This document shows, one piece after another, positions 33,555 to 41,425 of a stretch of 64,000 nucleotides of DNA. Position numbers and translations under genes: made by a program. The notes beneath the pieces were generated by a model. The model did not search any database. It worked only from the letters and a program-made list of their open reading frames with translations, and was not told the DNA's origin. The stretch spans positions 186,001 through 250,000 of the forward strand of contig NZ_QLMJ01000015.1 in assembly GCF_003259845.1 (NCBI RefSeq). The letters run 5' to 3'. The stretch comes from Actinoplanes lutulentus. GTDB taxonomy: Bacteria > Actinomycetota > Actinomycetes > Mycobacteriales > Micromonosporaceae. The first letter of the stretch is position 1. The number at the start of each line of letters is the position of its first letter.

Positions 33555-34664
33555 ATGCGCGTTCTGCTGGACGAACCCCAGGTCTTCGTCACCTACCGGA
33601 CGGCGTCGGTGTACTGCGAGGACGCCGAACTCGACGTCGACGCGGTCTGGCGCGGGCAGCGGAACGGGCTCTGTGGCGCGGCCGTGGCCGGCTGGTTGCA
33701 AATGATCACCGGTACGCACACCGGTGGGGTACCGTTCCGCGTCGAGTCGCATGAGGCCGAGCCGCCGCTCGACGATGCCGGCGAGGAGATCGTCGAGGTG
33801 TCGTTCACGGCGTCCGGCGCACGCGTCCATCTCGCCGAACTCGATGCCAGTGAGAGCTATCTGCTCGCGTTGCCCGCCGGCGACTTCCGGGTTCGATACC
33901 AGGTCAACGGCCTCGACGATCGGGAGCACACCGAGGAACGGGCCGATGCCTGTCTGCTCCAGTTCTGGCCGGCGCCGCCGGAACCTGACCGGATCGTCCG
34001 GCAGACCAGTACAGAGGCCGCCTACTGGCATCGGGCGCACTCGCGGCTAAAGTCCGGGACCAAATCCCACAAAGCCGACAACTCTCCCCGGCGCACGAGG
34101 ACGGCTAAGCCGAGGACGGCCCCATCGCAGGAGCGGCGGCCCAGCCCGCCTCTGCGCGCCGCCATGCGGTGGGCCAACCCATTGATCGAGATGGACCGCG
34201 ATCTCACGCTCGACCTCGGCGACGCGGACGGCGAGACCGTCCGGTCCGTTGCCGTGTGGGCCGCGGAACGCGCGGCTGATGTCGCCGGCCTCGGTGTGCT
34301 CCCATGGACCGGTGCGGCCCTGGCAGCGGTGAAGGCCGGCGATCCACCCCCACCACCCTTCACCCCGAGACGCCGGGACCAGCGCGGTGTGTGGGATCTT
34401 CTCGACGACCCTGCGATTCAGCTCACGACGGTGGTTCTCCCGAGGCTCCTTCCCGAGGAGCCCGTCATGGAGATGTCGCAGCAGCACGTCGCCATGCCCG
34501 CTCTGTTCGCCGCCGCGGCAGCCAACCCGCTCGTCGGCGCGATCAACGCGGTTTATGCGGCCGCGTGTGCCCATGGGACTGATCACTACCGGTCGTTCCT
34601 TGCCGAGCTGCGGGTGCGGTTTCCTTCTTTGGGACCCGTTGTTTCCGAGGCGCCTGGCCGGTGA
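33555..34664 (+). CDS. Two-domain hypothetical protein
   Basis: 369 residues, ATG 33555. Residues 1-160 form a beta-sandwich-like domain (FRVRYQVNGLDDREHT, then CLLQFWPAPPEPDRIVRQTS and AAYWHR) like a stand-alone actinobacterial hypothetical family. A basic low-complexity linker (SGTKSHKADNSPRRTRTAK) leads to a second, helical domain of about 170 residues (LPEEPVMEMSQQHVAMPALF, NAVYAAACAHGTDHYRSFL). No signal peptide. The fusion is the notable point; function unknown. Confidence 0.55.
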   Translation: MRVLLDEPQVFVTYRTASVYCEDAELDVDAVWRGQRNGLCGAAVAGWLQMITGTHTGGVPFRVESHEAEPPLDDAGEEIVEVSFTASGARVHLAELDASESYLLALPAGDFRVRYQVNGLDDREHTEERADACLLQFWPAPPEPDRIVRQTSTEAAYWHRAHSRLKSGTKSHKADNSPRRTRTAKPRTAPSQERRPSPPLRAAMRWANPLIEMDRDLTLDLGDADGETVRSVAVWAAERAADVAGLGVLPWTGAALAAVKAGDPPPPPFTPRRRDQRGVWDLLDDPAIQLTTVVLPRLLPEEPVMEMSQQHVAMPALFAAAAANPLVGAINAVYAAACAHGTDHYRSFLAELRVRFPSLGPVVSEAPGR

Positions 34665-34683
34665 CGTCACCGCCGGCCAGGCG
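34651..34683. terminator. Bidirectional terminator-like hairpin
   Basis: CGCCTGGCCGG (34651-34661) pairs exactly with CCGGCCAGGCG (34673-34683); the loop contains GTGACGTCAC, itself palindromic. It lies between the convergent stops at 34664 and 34692. Confidence 0.7.
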
Positions 34684-34691
34684 TCCGCGTC

Positions 34692-35015
34692 TCAATGGTG
34701 GTCGGGGCTCAGGACCTCGTGGGCGATCACCGACGCCGAGATCGCCGCGGGGAAACCGCCGTAGAAGGCCGTGTGGGTGATCAACGCGGAGATCTCCTCC
34801 AGCGTCAGGCCGTTGTCGACCGCGCGGTGCAGCTGGGCTCGCAACTCATCCGGGCGATACAGAGCCACTATCGCTCCGAGGGTGGCGATGCTGCGGTCGC
34901 GGGGGCTGAGGCGTGGGTCGGCCCACACCCGTTCCGAATACAGCGGATCCTCGATCAGCGCCGTCAACTCCGGCGTGAAGTGGCTCGCGGCCTCGCGCGG
35001 GGATTCGATTCTCAT
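34692..35015 (-). CDS. Carboxymuconolactone decarboxylase family protein
   Basis: 107 residues from ATG 35015. The helical CMD pattern LSPRDRSIATLGAIVALYRP, ELRAQLHRAVDNGLTLEEIS, ALITHTAFYGGFPAA is complete. It has the H-x3-A-x-x-N-G motif but no C-x-x-C, so it is of the gamma-carboxymuconolactone decarboxylase rather than AhpD peroxidase type. Coupled (ATGA) to the protein before it. Confidence 0.87.
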   Translation of the reverse strand: MRIESPREAASHFTPELTALIEDPLYSERVWADPRLSPRDRSIATLGAIVALYRPDELRAQLHRAVDNGLTLEEISALITHTAFYGGFPAAISASVIAHEVLSPDHH

Positions 35016-35551
35016 GCGGTCGCTGCCCGGACGATGCTGGCGGCGAAGAGCGGGGTCTCGCGCTTGTTGTGCGCGCCGGAGGCCTCCTGGCGGGCGGCGG
35101 CGGCCTGCTCGAAGGTGCCGCCGTGTTCCGCGACCATCTTCAGCATCTCCTCGGTGGGGTGCGAGGTCACCGTGTTGGTGTACCGCAGGTTGTCGCCGTC
35201 GATCTGTTCCATCTTGAGCTCCCAGATCACCTGGACGTTGGTCCAGCCGTTCGGGGTCAGCACGTCCGAGGTGGAGACCATCCTGCAGTAGTGCGGGCCG
35301 GCCTGCTCGTACCGGTAGTGCTGGATCACCAGGCCGGTGCCGATCATCTCCACGTTGATCGACATGGGGGTGCCGTCGTCGTCGACGGTGTAGCCGGCGG
35401 CCTTGTGGTCGCCGGGGGCGCAGCGCTGGTATTCCTTGTCCGGCAGGGCCTTGAGCCACGCTTCGATGTTCACCTTGTCGAACGGCGCCTGGACCTCGAC
35501 GACCTCGGCGGAGTGGGACAGGACCAGGTCTTCAAGGATGGTCACGGACAT
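35012..35551 (-). CDS. SRPBCC-like hypothetical protein
   Basis: 179 residues from ATG 35551, behind AAGGAGAAC. Alternating strands such as EVVEVQAPFDKVNIEAWLKA, VEMIGTGLVIQHYRYEQAGP and VQVIWELKMEQIDGDNLRYT with a C-terminal helix recall the helix-grip (START/SRPBCC) fold that binds hydrophobic ligands. Forms a two-gene operon with the CMD protein, perhaps acting on one aromatic-derived lactone. Assignment by shape only. Confidence 0.55.
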   Translation of the reverse strand: MSVTILEDLVLSHSAEVVEVQAPFDKVNIEAWLKALPDKEYQRCAPGDHKAAGYTVDDDGTPMSINVEMIGTGLVIQHYRYEQAGPHYCRMVSTSDVLTPNGWTNVQVIWELKMEQIDGDNLRYTNTVTSHPTEEMLKMVAEHGGTFEQAAAARQEASGAHNKRETPLFAASIVRAATA

Positions 35552-35617
35552 GACGTTCTCCTTCAGCCGCTGCGGTGTTTGCTGTCGGAGTCGATAGTTC
35601 CCACGGTTTCCGGCCGC

Positions 35618-35670
35618 CCGTCCGTCAACTGACTGCTTGCGTCGCTGCTGAGGGGGCGTCAGTCGGACGG
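35618..35670. terminator. Imperfect terminator-like hairpin after cadD-like gene
   Basis: Bases 35618-35633 pair with 35658-35670 over 13 bp, with a three-base bulge (arm CCGTCCG...ACTGAC). It lies between the end of the leftward CadD-like gene (35718) and the start of the next leftward gene (35551). Confidence 0.5.
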
Positions 35671-35717
35671 TGGGCCGCACCTTCGGCAACGTGGTGCCGT
35701 CACCAGGCGAAGGAAGC

Positions 35718-36296
35718 TCACAGCCCGAAGGCGCCGCCCTCGATCAGGATGAGCAGGCCGATGCCGATCAGCACGATCGGTAGCAGGATGTGGCCCCAGC
35801 GGCTGAGAGCCTTCGCGATCACCGGGCGGGTGGCGAAGAAGCGGCCCGCAGCCACCCAGACCGCCACCAACACCAGGAAGACGATCACGTAGACGGCCAC
35901 GCCCGACGTGGCGAAGACCGGGACGTAGACGCCGATGTTGTCGCCGCCGTTGGCGAACGTCACGGCGGCCACATCGAAGATCCCCGGACCACGCTCGCCG
36001 GGCGAGAACTCGTCGTTGCCGTGCCGCCAGGACTGGATCGCGGCCTTGATGCCCAGGGCGAGCGGCAACAGTCCGAGATACGGAATGACCGGCGCGGGAA
36101 GGAACGTCGCGCCGAACGCGGCGGCCACCGCGACCACGAGAATGCCGGTGAACCCGAGGTACTGACCTGCGGCGATAGTGCGGGTGGACCTCGGAGCACC
36201 GGCGCCCTGAGCGAAGAACAGCGCGAGGATGACGATGTCGTCGATGTTGGTGACGGCGAAGAGGCCCACGGCCTGCCCGATCATGCCCGGGTTCAT
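35718..36296 (-). CDS. CadD family cadmium-resistance transporter
   Basis: 192 residues from ATG 36296. Five or six hydrophobic helices with the family features FAVTNIDDIVILALFFAQ near the N-terminus (the acidic D-D in the first helix) and VTFANGGDNIGVYVPVFAT in the middle, both conserved in CadD/LysE-related cation exporters. Role: export of Cd or another divalent cation. Coupled by ATGA to the TSUP transporter upstream. Confidence 0.87.
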   Translation of the reverse strand: MNPGMIGQAVGLFAVTNIDDIVILALFFAQGAGAPRSTRTIAAGQYLGFTGILVVAVAAAFGATFLPAPVIPYLGLLPLALGIKAAIQSWRHGNDEFSPGERGPGIFDVAAVTFANGGDNIGVYVPVFATSGVAVYVIVFLVLVAVWVAAGRFFATRPVIAKALSRWGHILLPIVLIGIGLLILIEGGAFGL

Positions 36297-37063
36297 CGGA
36301 GTCCTTGGACGAGATAGACGACGGCCAGTGCGGTGGCGATCGCGCCCAGCAGCAGCCGCAACGCCCGCTCCGGCAGGTAGGGCTGCAGCCGCGCGCCCAG
36401 ATAACCGCCGATCAGGCCACCCAGCCCGCTGAGCAGGCCGACCGTCCAGTGCGGCGCGATGTCGCCGTCGGTGCCCAGCGACAACACGCCGTAGGTCGCG
36501 GCCCCGGCGATGGACGTCACGAACGTGCAGGCCAGGGCCGCCGGGGCGATCTGGCTCATCGGGGTGCCGCGGCCGGCCAGCAGCGGGCCGAGGATCGAGC
36601 CGCCGCCGATGCCGTAGATCCCGCCCACCGCGCCGGTCGCGACGCTGAGGCCGAGGACACTGCGGCGGGACAGCGGCGGCCGGTCCGGGACGCCGGCGCG
36701 GATGGCTCGCGCGCACAGCCACAGCCCGAGCGGGAGCAGCACCGCCGCCGCGACCAGGCGAAACACCTGCGGGCCGGGGATGGCGAAGACGCGGATGACA
36801 GCGCCGGCGACGACGCCGGGCACGGTTCCGGCGATCAGCAGGCGGGCCAGCGGGCCGGTGAGCTGGCCGTTGCGGCGGTATCGCAGCAGTGCGCCCGGGC
36901 CCGCCACGACGTTGTAGAGCAGGTTCGTCGGCGTCACCGCCGGGTTGGGTACGTGCAGCACGCTGAGCTGGACCGGAAGCAAAAACACGGCGCCGGAGAC
37001 CCCGACCGGTGACGTCACGATCGAGATGAGTAGACCGGCGAGGAAGGCGGTCAGCTCAGGCAC
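36293..37063 (-). CDS. TSUP family transporter (TauE/SafE-like)
   Basis: 256 residues from GTG 37063. Seven or eight hydrophobic helices, with duplicated family motifs: GVSGAVFLLPVQLSVLHVPN with NPAVTPTNLLYNVVAGPGAL in the first half, and GAVGGIYGIGGGSILGPLLA in the second. TSUP proteins move sulfite, sulfonate breakdown products or other anions. Cotranscribed with the CadD-like gene; the pair could export a metal and an anion. Confidence 0.88.
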   Translation of the reverse strand: MPELTAFLAGLLISIVTSPVGVSGAVFLLPVQLSVLHVPNPAVTPTNLLYNVVAGPGALLRYRRNGQLTGPLARLLIAGTVPGVVAGAVIRVFAIPGPQVFRLVAAAVLLPLGLWLCARAIRAGVPDRPPLSRRSVLGLSVATGAVGGIYGIGGGSILGPLLAGRGTPMSQIAPAALACTFVTSIAGAATYGVLSLGTDGDIAPHWTVGLLSGLGGLIGGYLGARLQPYLPERALRLLLGAIATALAVVYLVQGLR

Positions 37064-37083
37064 CGCGCCAGCCTAAATAAGAC

Positions 37084-37117
37084 GTTGAGGCCGGGCCGAC
37101 GACGACCCGGCCTCAAC
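37084..37117. terminator. Perfect 12-bp-arm terminator hairpin
   Basis: GTTGAGGCCGGG (37084-37095) and CCCGGCCTCAAC (37106-37117) pair exactly around a 10-base loop, six bases after the stop of the small leftward gene at 37123. Confidence 0.75.
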
Positions 37118-37122
37118 GAGGA

Positions 37123-37308
37123 TCAAGCAGGCTCAGGAACAGCGTCCGGATCCGGCCCCACCGGCCCCGGGTCCGGCGAGATCGGCTCCGGGACCGCCTC
37201 CGGCGGTGGTGGCGGGAGCGGATCGGGGTTGTCCGGCGACAGCTCACCAGGGTCGTCCGGGATCGGCACACCGGGATCGAGCGGCGGGTACTTATCAGGA
37301 TCGGGCAT
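37123..37308 (-). CDS. Small acidic proline-rich protein
   Basis: 61 residues. Supported by a near-perfect AAAGGAG site six bases before ATG 37308 and a terminator hairpin right after its stop. Nearly a quarter or more of the residues are Pro, with many Asp/Glu (DPGVPIPDDPGELSPDNPDP, PLPPPPPEAVPEPISPDPG), so it is intrinsically disordered. No signal peptide. Not recognised; could be a surface-binding or adaptor peptide. Confidence 0.6.
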   Translation of the reverse strand: MPDPDKYPPLDPGVPIPDDPGELSPDNPDPLPPPPPEAVPEPISPDPGPVGPDPDAVPEPA

Positions 37309-37416
37309 GAGTGTCTCCTTTCATGATCCCCAGCCGGTTACCCAGGGTGTCCGGACGGCAAACAGTTTTCCGACATTCCGGGCATTTGGTGAAGCCGGCT
37401 CGCCTGCCGGGCCACG

Positions 37417-39366
37417 ATGACAAACGTGAAGTCCCTGACCATGGACGAATACAGCGCATGGAACGCCGGCCGGCTCGCTCGTGAACGGGTCAGCCGCCGC
37501 TCGCTGCTCCGCGCCGTGATGGCCGGCGCCGGCGGTTACGCGTACGCCCAGTTTCACCTGGCCAGCGCCGCTTTCGCCGCCGGTGGTGGCAGCGCGGGAC
37601 CGGCCGGTGTCGTCGTTTCCGGCCGCCATCTGTCATTCCTGCCGGGCGCCGACGGCGCCCTGCGCCCGGCCATGGCGGTCACCGCGCAACTGGTCAGCAA
37701 AACCGGCTCACTGCCGCGAGATCTGCGAGCATACGTCGAGGTCGGATCAACCCCAGGACAATTCGGTACGCGTATCGAAGCCGATATCCGGCACCTGACC
37801 GGACAATATGCGATCCCCGGGGGCCCGATCGGCAGCCAGTTCTATCTGAAGGCGAAAATCGACGGGCTGAGCCCCGGAGCCGTCCATCACTATCGGATCC
37901 GGCTCTCCGACGGAACCGTCAGCGGCGAGGCCCACTTCTCGACCGCACCGGCCCGTGGCCCGGCGGTCGCGGCGCCGTTCACGTTCACCGCTTTCGCCGA
38001 CGTCGGCACCAACACGGCGCCGACCGATCCGGCATTCGCCTGGGGAAAGAATCCGGCGTCGGTGACGGCCGCCAAAGGGACCTGGCCGCCCGGGGTGTTC
38101 GACGACAACTCGTACCTGCCCGACGATCCGGTGGCGGGTGTGAACGGCACCGACAAACGGCCGGCCCTCACCCAGACGCTGCTGCTCGCCACCCAGAAGC
38201 CGGTGTTCACCCTGCTCGCCGGGGACATCTGTTACGCCAATCCGTCCGGATCCGGGTTGCCCGCCGACGACACCACGGCATTGACGCGCATCGCTCCGAA
38301 GGGCAGGAACCTCTTCAACCCGTACGTCTGGGATGTGTTCCTGAATCAGATCGAGCCCCTGGCGGCCTTCTCGCCGTTCATGTTCGCGACCGGCAACCAC
38401 GACATGGAACCGTTGTACGGCAACACCCGGTTCCTCGGCGACAGCCCGGCCCACGGGTACGCCGGCCTGGTGCAACGCCTCGATTTCCCGTCGAACGGGC
38501 CGCACACGTGCCCGTCGGTGTACCGGTTCGTCTACGGCAACGTCGGCGTCATCTCGCTCGACGCCAACGAACTCTCCGGCGAGCTGCAGACGAACACCGG
38601 GTACTCCGGCGGCGCCCAGGTGAGCTGGCTGAAACGTACCCTCAAGGAATGGCGCGGTGAGCGCCCGGACATCGATTTCGTCGTCGCGTTCCTGCACCAC
38701 TGCGCATATGCGACGTCCGACAATCACGCGTCCGACGGCGGGGTCCGCGAGGCGCTGGACCCGTTGTTCAGCCGATTCCAGGTGGACCTGGTCGTGCAGG
38801 GGCACAACCACCTGCTCGAACGCACCGATCCGATCCGGAACGGGAAACGGACCCGATCGGCGCCGGACGGTTCCACCATTTCGCCGGCGGCCGACGGGGT
38901 CACGTACCTCTGTGTGGGTTCCGGTGGACGGCCGCGTTATCCGTTCCGGCGGGCGCCGGGCCCGGCGGCGCCACCGCCGGCCGGCGTGACGGCGTCGGGG
39001 CCGCAATCGTTGCCGGCCGGGCAGCGCTATCGCGGATATCGGCCGCCGGGCGGGGCGAACAAACTGGAGAACAACACCGAGAACATCGTCAACAGCTACC
39101 GGTGGTCGGCGGAGAAACAGGTGGTGAAAGCGGCCGGGCACCCGTCCGGGATCCGGATTCCGGAAACGGTCGACTGGTCGCAGGTGCGCTACGACAACTA
39201 CGCGTTCGCCGCGATCGACGTGGTACCGGCGGCACGCGGGGCACGGACGTCGATGACGGTGCGGTGCCTCGCGGACGCGCTGCCCGGCAGCAGGCAGCCG
39301 TTCACCGAGATCGACCGGATCACCCTGGTCCGGACGGCCGGAGCCGGGAAGGTGTCACCCGGCTAG
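37417..39366 (+). CDS. Tat-exported purple-acid-phosphatase-like metallophosphoesterase
   Basis: 649 residues from ATG 37417. The twin-arginine signal VSRRSLLRAVMAGAGGYAYA sends it out. A fibronectin-like N-terminal domain (KIDGLSPGAVHHYRIRLSDG) precedes the phosphoesterase domain, with metal motifs FADVGTN, LLAGDICYAN, MFATGNHDMEPL, VVAFLHHCAY and VVQGHNHLLERTD (GD, GNHD, H-H, GHxH). Architecture as in bacterial PAP or PhoD-like enzymes. Extracellular phosphate release is the likely job. Confidence 0.88.
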   Translation: MTNVKSLTMDEYSAWNAGRLARERVSRRSLLRAVMAGAGGYAYAQFHLASAAFAAGGGSAGPAGVVVSGRHLSFLPGADGALRPAMAVTAQLVSKTGSLPRDLRAYVEVGSTPGQFGTRIEADIRHLTGQYAIPGGPIGSQFYLKAKIDGLSPGAVHHYRIRLSDGTVSGEAHFSTAPARGPAVAAPFTFTAFADVGTNTAPTDPAFAWGKNPASVTAAKGTWPPGVFDDNSYLPDDPVAGVNGTDKRPALTQTLLLATQKPVFTLLAGDICYANPSGSGLPADDTTALTRIAPKGRNLFNPYVWDVFLNQIEPLAAFSPFMFATGNHDMEPLYGNTRFLGDSPAHGYAGLVQRLDFPSNGPHTCPSVYRFVYGNVGVISLDANELSGELQTNTGYSGGAQVSWLKRTLKEWRGERPDIDFVVAFLHHCAYATSDNHASDGGVREALDPLFSRFQVDLVVQGHNHLLERTDPIRNGKRTRSAPDGSTISPAADGVTYLCVGSGGRPRYPFRRAPGPAAPPPAGVTASGPQSLPAGQRYRGYRPPGGANKLENNTENIVNSYRWSAEKQVVKAAGHPSGIRIPETVDWSQVRYDNYAFAAIDVVPAARGARTSMTVRCLADALPGSRQPFTEIDRITLVRTAGAGKVSPG

Positions 39367-39409
39367 GATCAGCGCGGTTATCGGGGTGAAGACGGAAATA
39401 GGTGGTCAA

Positions 39410-39805
39410 GTGGCACGGGATGACATCTCGCGGGGCCAGGCGGATCGGCTTCGCGGGCTGGACGAGGCGGCCCGCGTGGCCAAGACGTTCGAGATCCTCG
39501 CCGGTGAGGGATCACTGTGGGTGTGGGGTGACGAGGACGAGATCCTGTTCACCGAGGACGGCGAGCGGCGCACGCTGCTGCCGGTCTGGCCCTACGCGGC
39601 GGTGGCGCGGCTGGAGAACGCGGGTGAGGTCGACGGGGAGCACGCGGTGCGGATCCCGGTCGACGCGTTCCTGACGGAGTGGCTGCCGCAGCTGGAGGAG
39701 GACGACGCTCTCATCGCGATCTTCCCGGTCGAGGACCGGATCGCGGCGAAGCTCACCCTGGCGGAGTTCCGCGCGCGGATGACAGCGGCGCTGCGCCTCA
39801 ACTAG
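39410..39805 (+). CDS. DUF2750 family protein
   Basis: About 131 residues; GTG 39410 with AGGTGG before it is preferred, GTG 39386 is possible. Pattern of DUF2750: GSLWVWGDEDEILFTEDGER, TLLPVWPYAAVARLENAG, IPVDAFLTEWLPQLEEDDAL and IAIFPVEDRIA. Unknown function; often near immunity genes. The 3' end overlaps the NmrA gene by eight bases. Confidence 0.75.
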   Translation: MARDDISRGQADRLRGLDEAARVAKTFEILAGEGSLWVWGDEDEILFTEDGERRTLLPVWPYAAVARLENAGEVDGEHAVRIPVDAFLTEWLPQLEEDDALIAIFPVEDRIAAKLTLAEFRARMTAALRLN

Positions 39806-40709
39806 TCATGTTCCGCTGCGCCCAGCTGGCGAACGAGGTCAGCGGGATGCCGAGGGCTCGGGCGAATTCCGGGCGTGCGGGCTGACCGGCGACGTTCATG
39901 AGGTCCATCGGGAGGCCCGCATAGGGCGGCATGCCCGCCGCCAGGGCCTCCTCCTCGGTCATGTCGGGCGCGGTGATCGGTGCACCGAGAGTGCGTGACA
40001 GCACCTGGGCGATATCGGTCATCGGCAGGTAGTCGCCGGCCAGCTCCAGCTCCACCTCGTGAAACCGCCGCGGGTCACCGATGGCCGCGGCGGCCGTGAC
40101 GCCGATGTCATGGACCGCGATGAGCGAGAGCCGCGTCGACGGCTTGACGACCGTCGCGATGCCGCCCTCGACGCCACGAGGCAGCAGGTAAGCGGCCGAC
40201 AGCAGGAAGTTCTCCATGAAGAACGCCGGCTTGATCACGGTCCACTGCGGAAAACCCGCATTCCGTACGCGTTCCTCGATGCCACCCTTTGCCGCGTAGT
40301 ACGGCTCCAAGGGCTTCCACCGGCCCTGGTCATAACCGGGTGCGGTGGTGAGCCGGTCGGAGCCCGACACGGACGTGTGCACGAACTGCGGCACTCCGGC
40401 GGACCGGGCGGCTTCGATCAGGTTGGCCGCCTGCCTCAGTTCGCCGTCGAAGTCGAATACGCCGCCGACCACCTCGGCCATCTGCACCGAGAAGACGGCC
40501 CGGGTGCCGGTGGCCGCGCCGACCAGCGAGGCGTTGTCCTTCAGGTCGCCGATGACCAGGTCGGCGCCGAGGGCGGCGACTGCTTTCGCGCGATCGGTGC
40601 CGGGGTCGCGGACCAGCGCCCGCACCGGGATGCCGGCCTTCAGCAGAGCTCGGGCGGTCGCACCGCCCTGTTGTCCGGTGGCGCCTACGACGAGAACGGG
40701 TGCGGACAT
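39798..40709 (-). CDS. NmrA/HSCARG-like NAD(P)-binding protein
   Basis: 303 residues from ATG 40709. Rossmann start VLVVGATGQQGGATARALLK, then VIGDLKDNASLVGAATGTRA, FVHTSVSGSD, YYAAKGGIEERVRNAGFPQW and VIKPAFFMENFLL: the standard NmrA family order. Such proteins sense redox state or reduce quinone-like substrates. Divergent from a TetR gene with palindromic operators between them, so probably repressed by it. Confidence 0.87.
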   Translation of the reverse strand: MSAPVLVVGATGQQGGATARALLKAGIPVRALVRDPGTDRAKAVAALGADLVIGDLKDNASLVGAATGTRAVFSVQMAEVVGGVFDFDGELRQAANLIEAARSAGVPQFVHTSVSGSDRLTTAPGYDQGRWKPLEPYYAAKGGIEERVRNAGFPQWTVIKPAFFMENFLLSAAYLLPRGVEGGIATVVKPSTRLSLIAVHDIGVTAAAAIGDPRRFHEVELELAGDYLPMTDIAQVLSRTLGAPITAPDMTEEEALAAGMPPYAGLPMDLMNVAGQPARPEFARALGIPLTSFASWAQRNMTS

Positions 40710-40728
40710 GACTCTCCCCTTGCTCAGA

Positions 40729-40787
40729 TAAGTGGCGGGGCCCGCCGCTTCTTCAGCGCTAAGATACGGCGGACCCCGCCACTTAGC
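40729..40787. promoter_or_regulatory. Paired operators between NmrA and TetR genes
   Basis: Site 1 (40730-40750) is a 21-base palindrome built on AAGTGGCGGG/CCCGCCGCTT. Site 2 (40758-40787) carries GCTAAG...CTTAGC ends around GGCGG/CCGCC. Outer arms TAAGTGGCGGGG (40729) and CCCCGCCACTTA (40774) also pair exactly, so DNA looping or a hairpin is possible. TetR at 40806 is the likely binder. Confidence 0.65.
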
Positions 40788-40805
40788 AAACCCCCAGGAG
40801 ACCGG

Positions 40806-41363
40806 ATGGCCGGCCAGCGCGCGGATGCCCGCCGCAACTACGCCCTGCTGCTGGCGGTTGCCGAACAAGCGGTCGCCGACCAGGGCGCCGACGCTTCCCT
40901 GGAGCAGATCGCCCGCACGGCGGGAGTCGGTTCCGGCACCGTACGCAGGCATTTCCCGACCCGGCACGCCCTGCTCGAAGCGGTGTTCCGCAAGCGGATG
41001 GACACCCTGGCCGACCGGGCACGGGAACTGGCCGGGCGGCCGGACAGCCCGGCCGCGCTGCTGGAGTGGCTCGGTGCCGTGCTGTCGTTCGCGGCCACCA
41101 CCCGAGGGGTGGCCGAGGCGCTCAACCGGGGGCACCTCGCCGACGCGGGCGAGTTCTGCGCCAGCGCGCGGCTGAGCGAGGCCGGGGGGCCGCTGGTGGC
41201 ACGCGCGGTGGCCGGCGGCGGACTGGCGCCGGGTGTCACCATCGCCGACCTGCTCGATCTGATCACCGGGATCGCGCTGGCCACCGAGCATCATCCGGAC
41301 GGCGTGGACCAGGCGAAACGCCTGCTCGACTTGACCATCAACGGCGTGAGCGGGCCGGCTTGA
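40806..41363 (+). CDS. TetR family transcriptional regulator
   Basis: 185 residues from ATG 40806, behind AGGAG. DNA-binding domain: YALLLAVAEQAVADQGADAS, LEQIARTAGVGSGTVRRHFP and TRHALLEAVF. The C-terminal domain (SETR-like, ARELAGRPDSPAALLEWLG) is common in regulators of NmrA-type genes. Divergent arrangement and operators argue for control of the NmrA gene and itself. Confidence 0.88.
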   Translation: MAGQRADARRNYALLLAVAEQAVADQGADASLEQIARTAGVGSGTVRRHFPTRHALLEAVFRKRMDTLADRARELAGRPDSPAALLEWLGAVLSFAATTRGVAEALNRGHLADAGEFCASARLSEAGGPLVARAVAGGGLAPGVTIADLLDLITGIALATEHHPDGVDQAKRLLDLTINGVSGPA

Positions 41364-41371
41364 CGTTTCTG

Positions 41372-41406
41372 GCTAACGGCATTAGCTTATAGCTAACGCA
41401 CTTAGC
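41372..41406. promoter_or_regulatory. Two copies of a GCTAACG-N3-TTAGC operator
   Basis: GCTAACGGCATTAGC (41372-41386) and GCTAACGCACTTAGC (41392-41406) are the same 15-base palindrome with 20 bp between centres, 20 to 50 bases before the hydrolase gene. Most likely target of the TetR at 42249, encoded at the end of the same operon. An AT-rich TTATAGCTAAC stretch between them may hold the -10 box. Confidence 0.75.
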
Positions 41407-41425
41407 CAAACTTGGGAGGCTTGTC

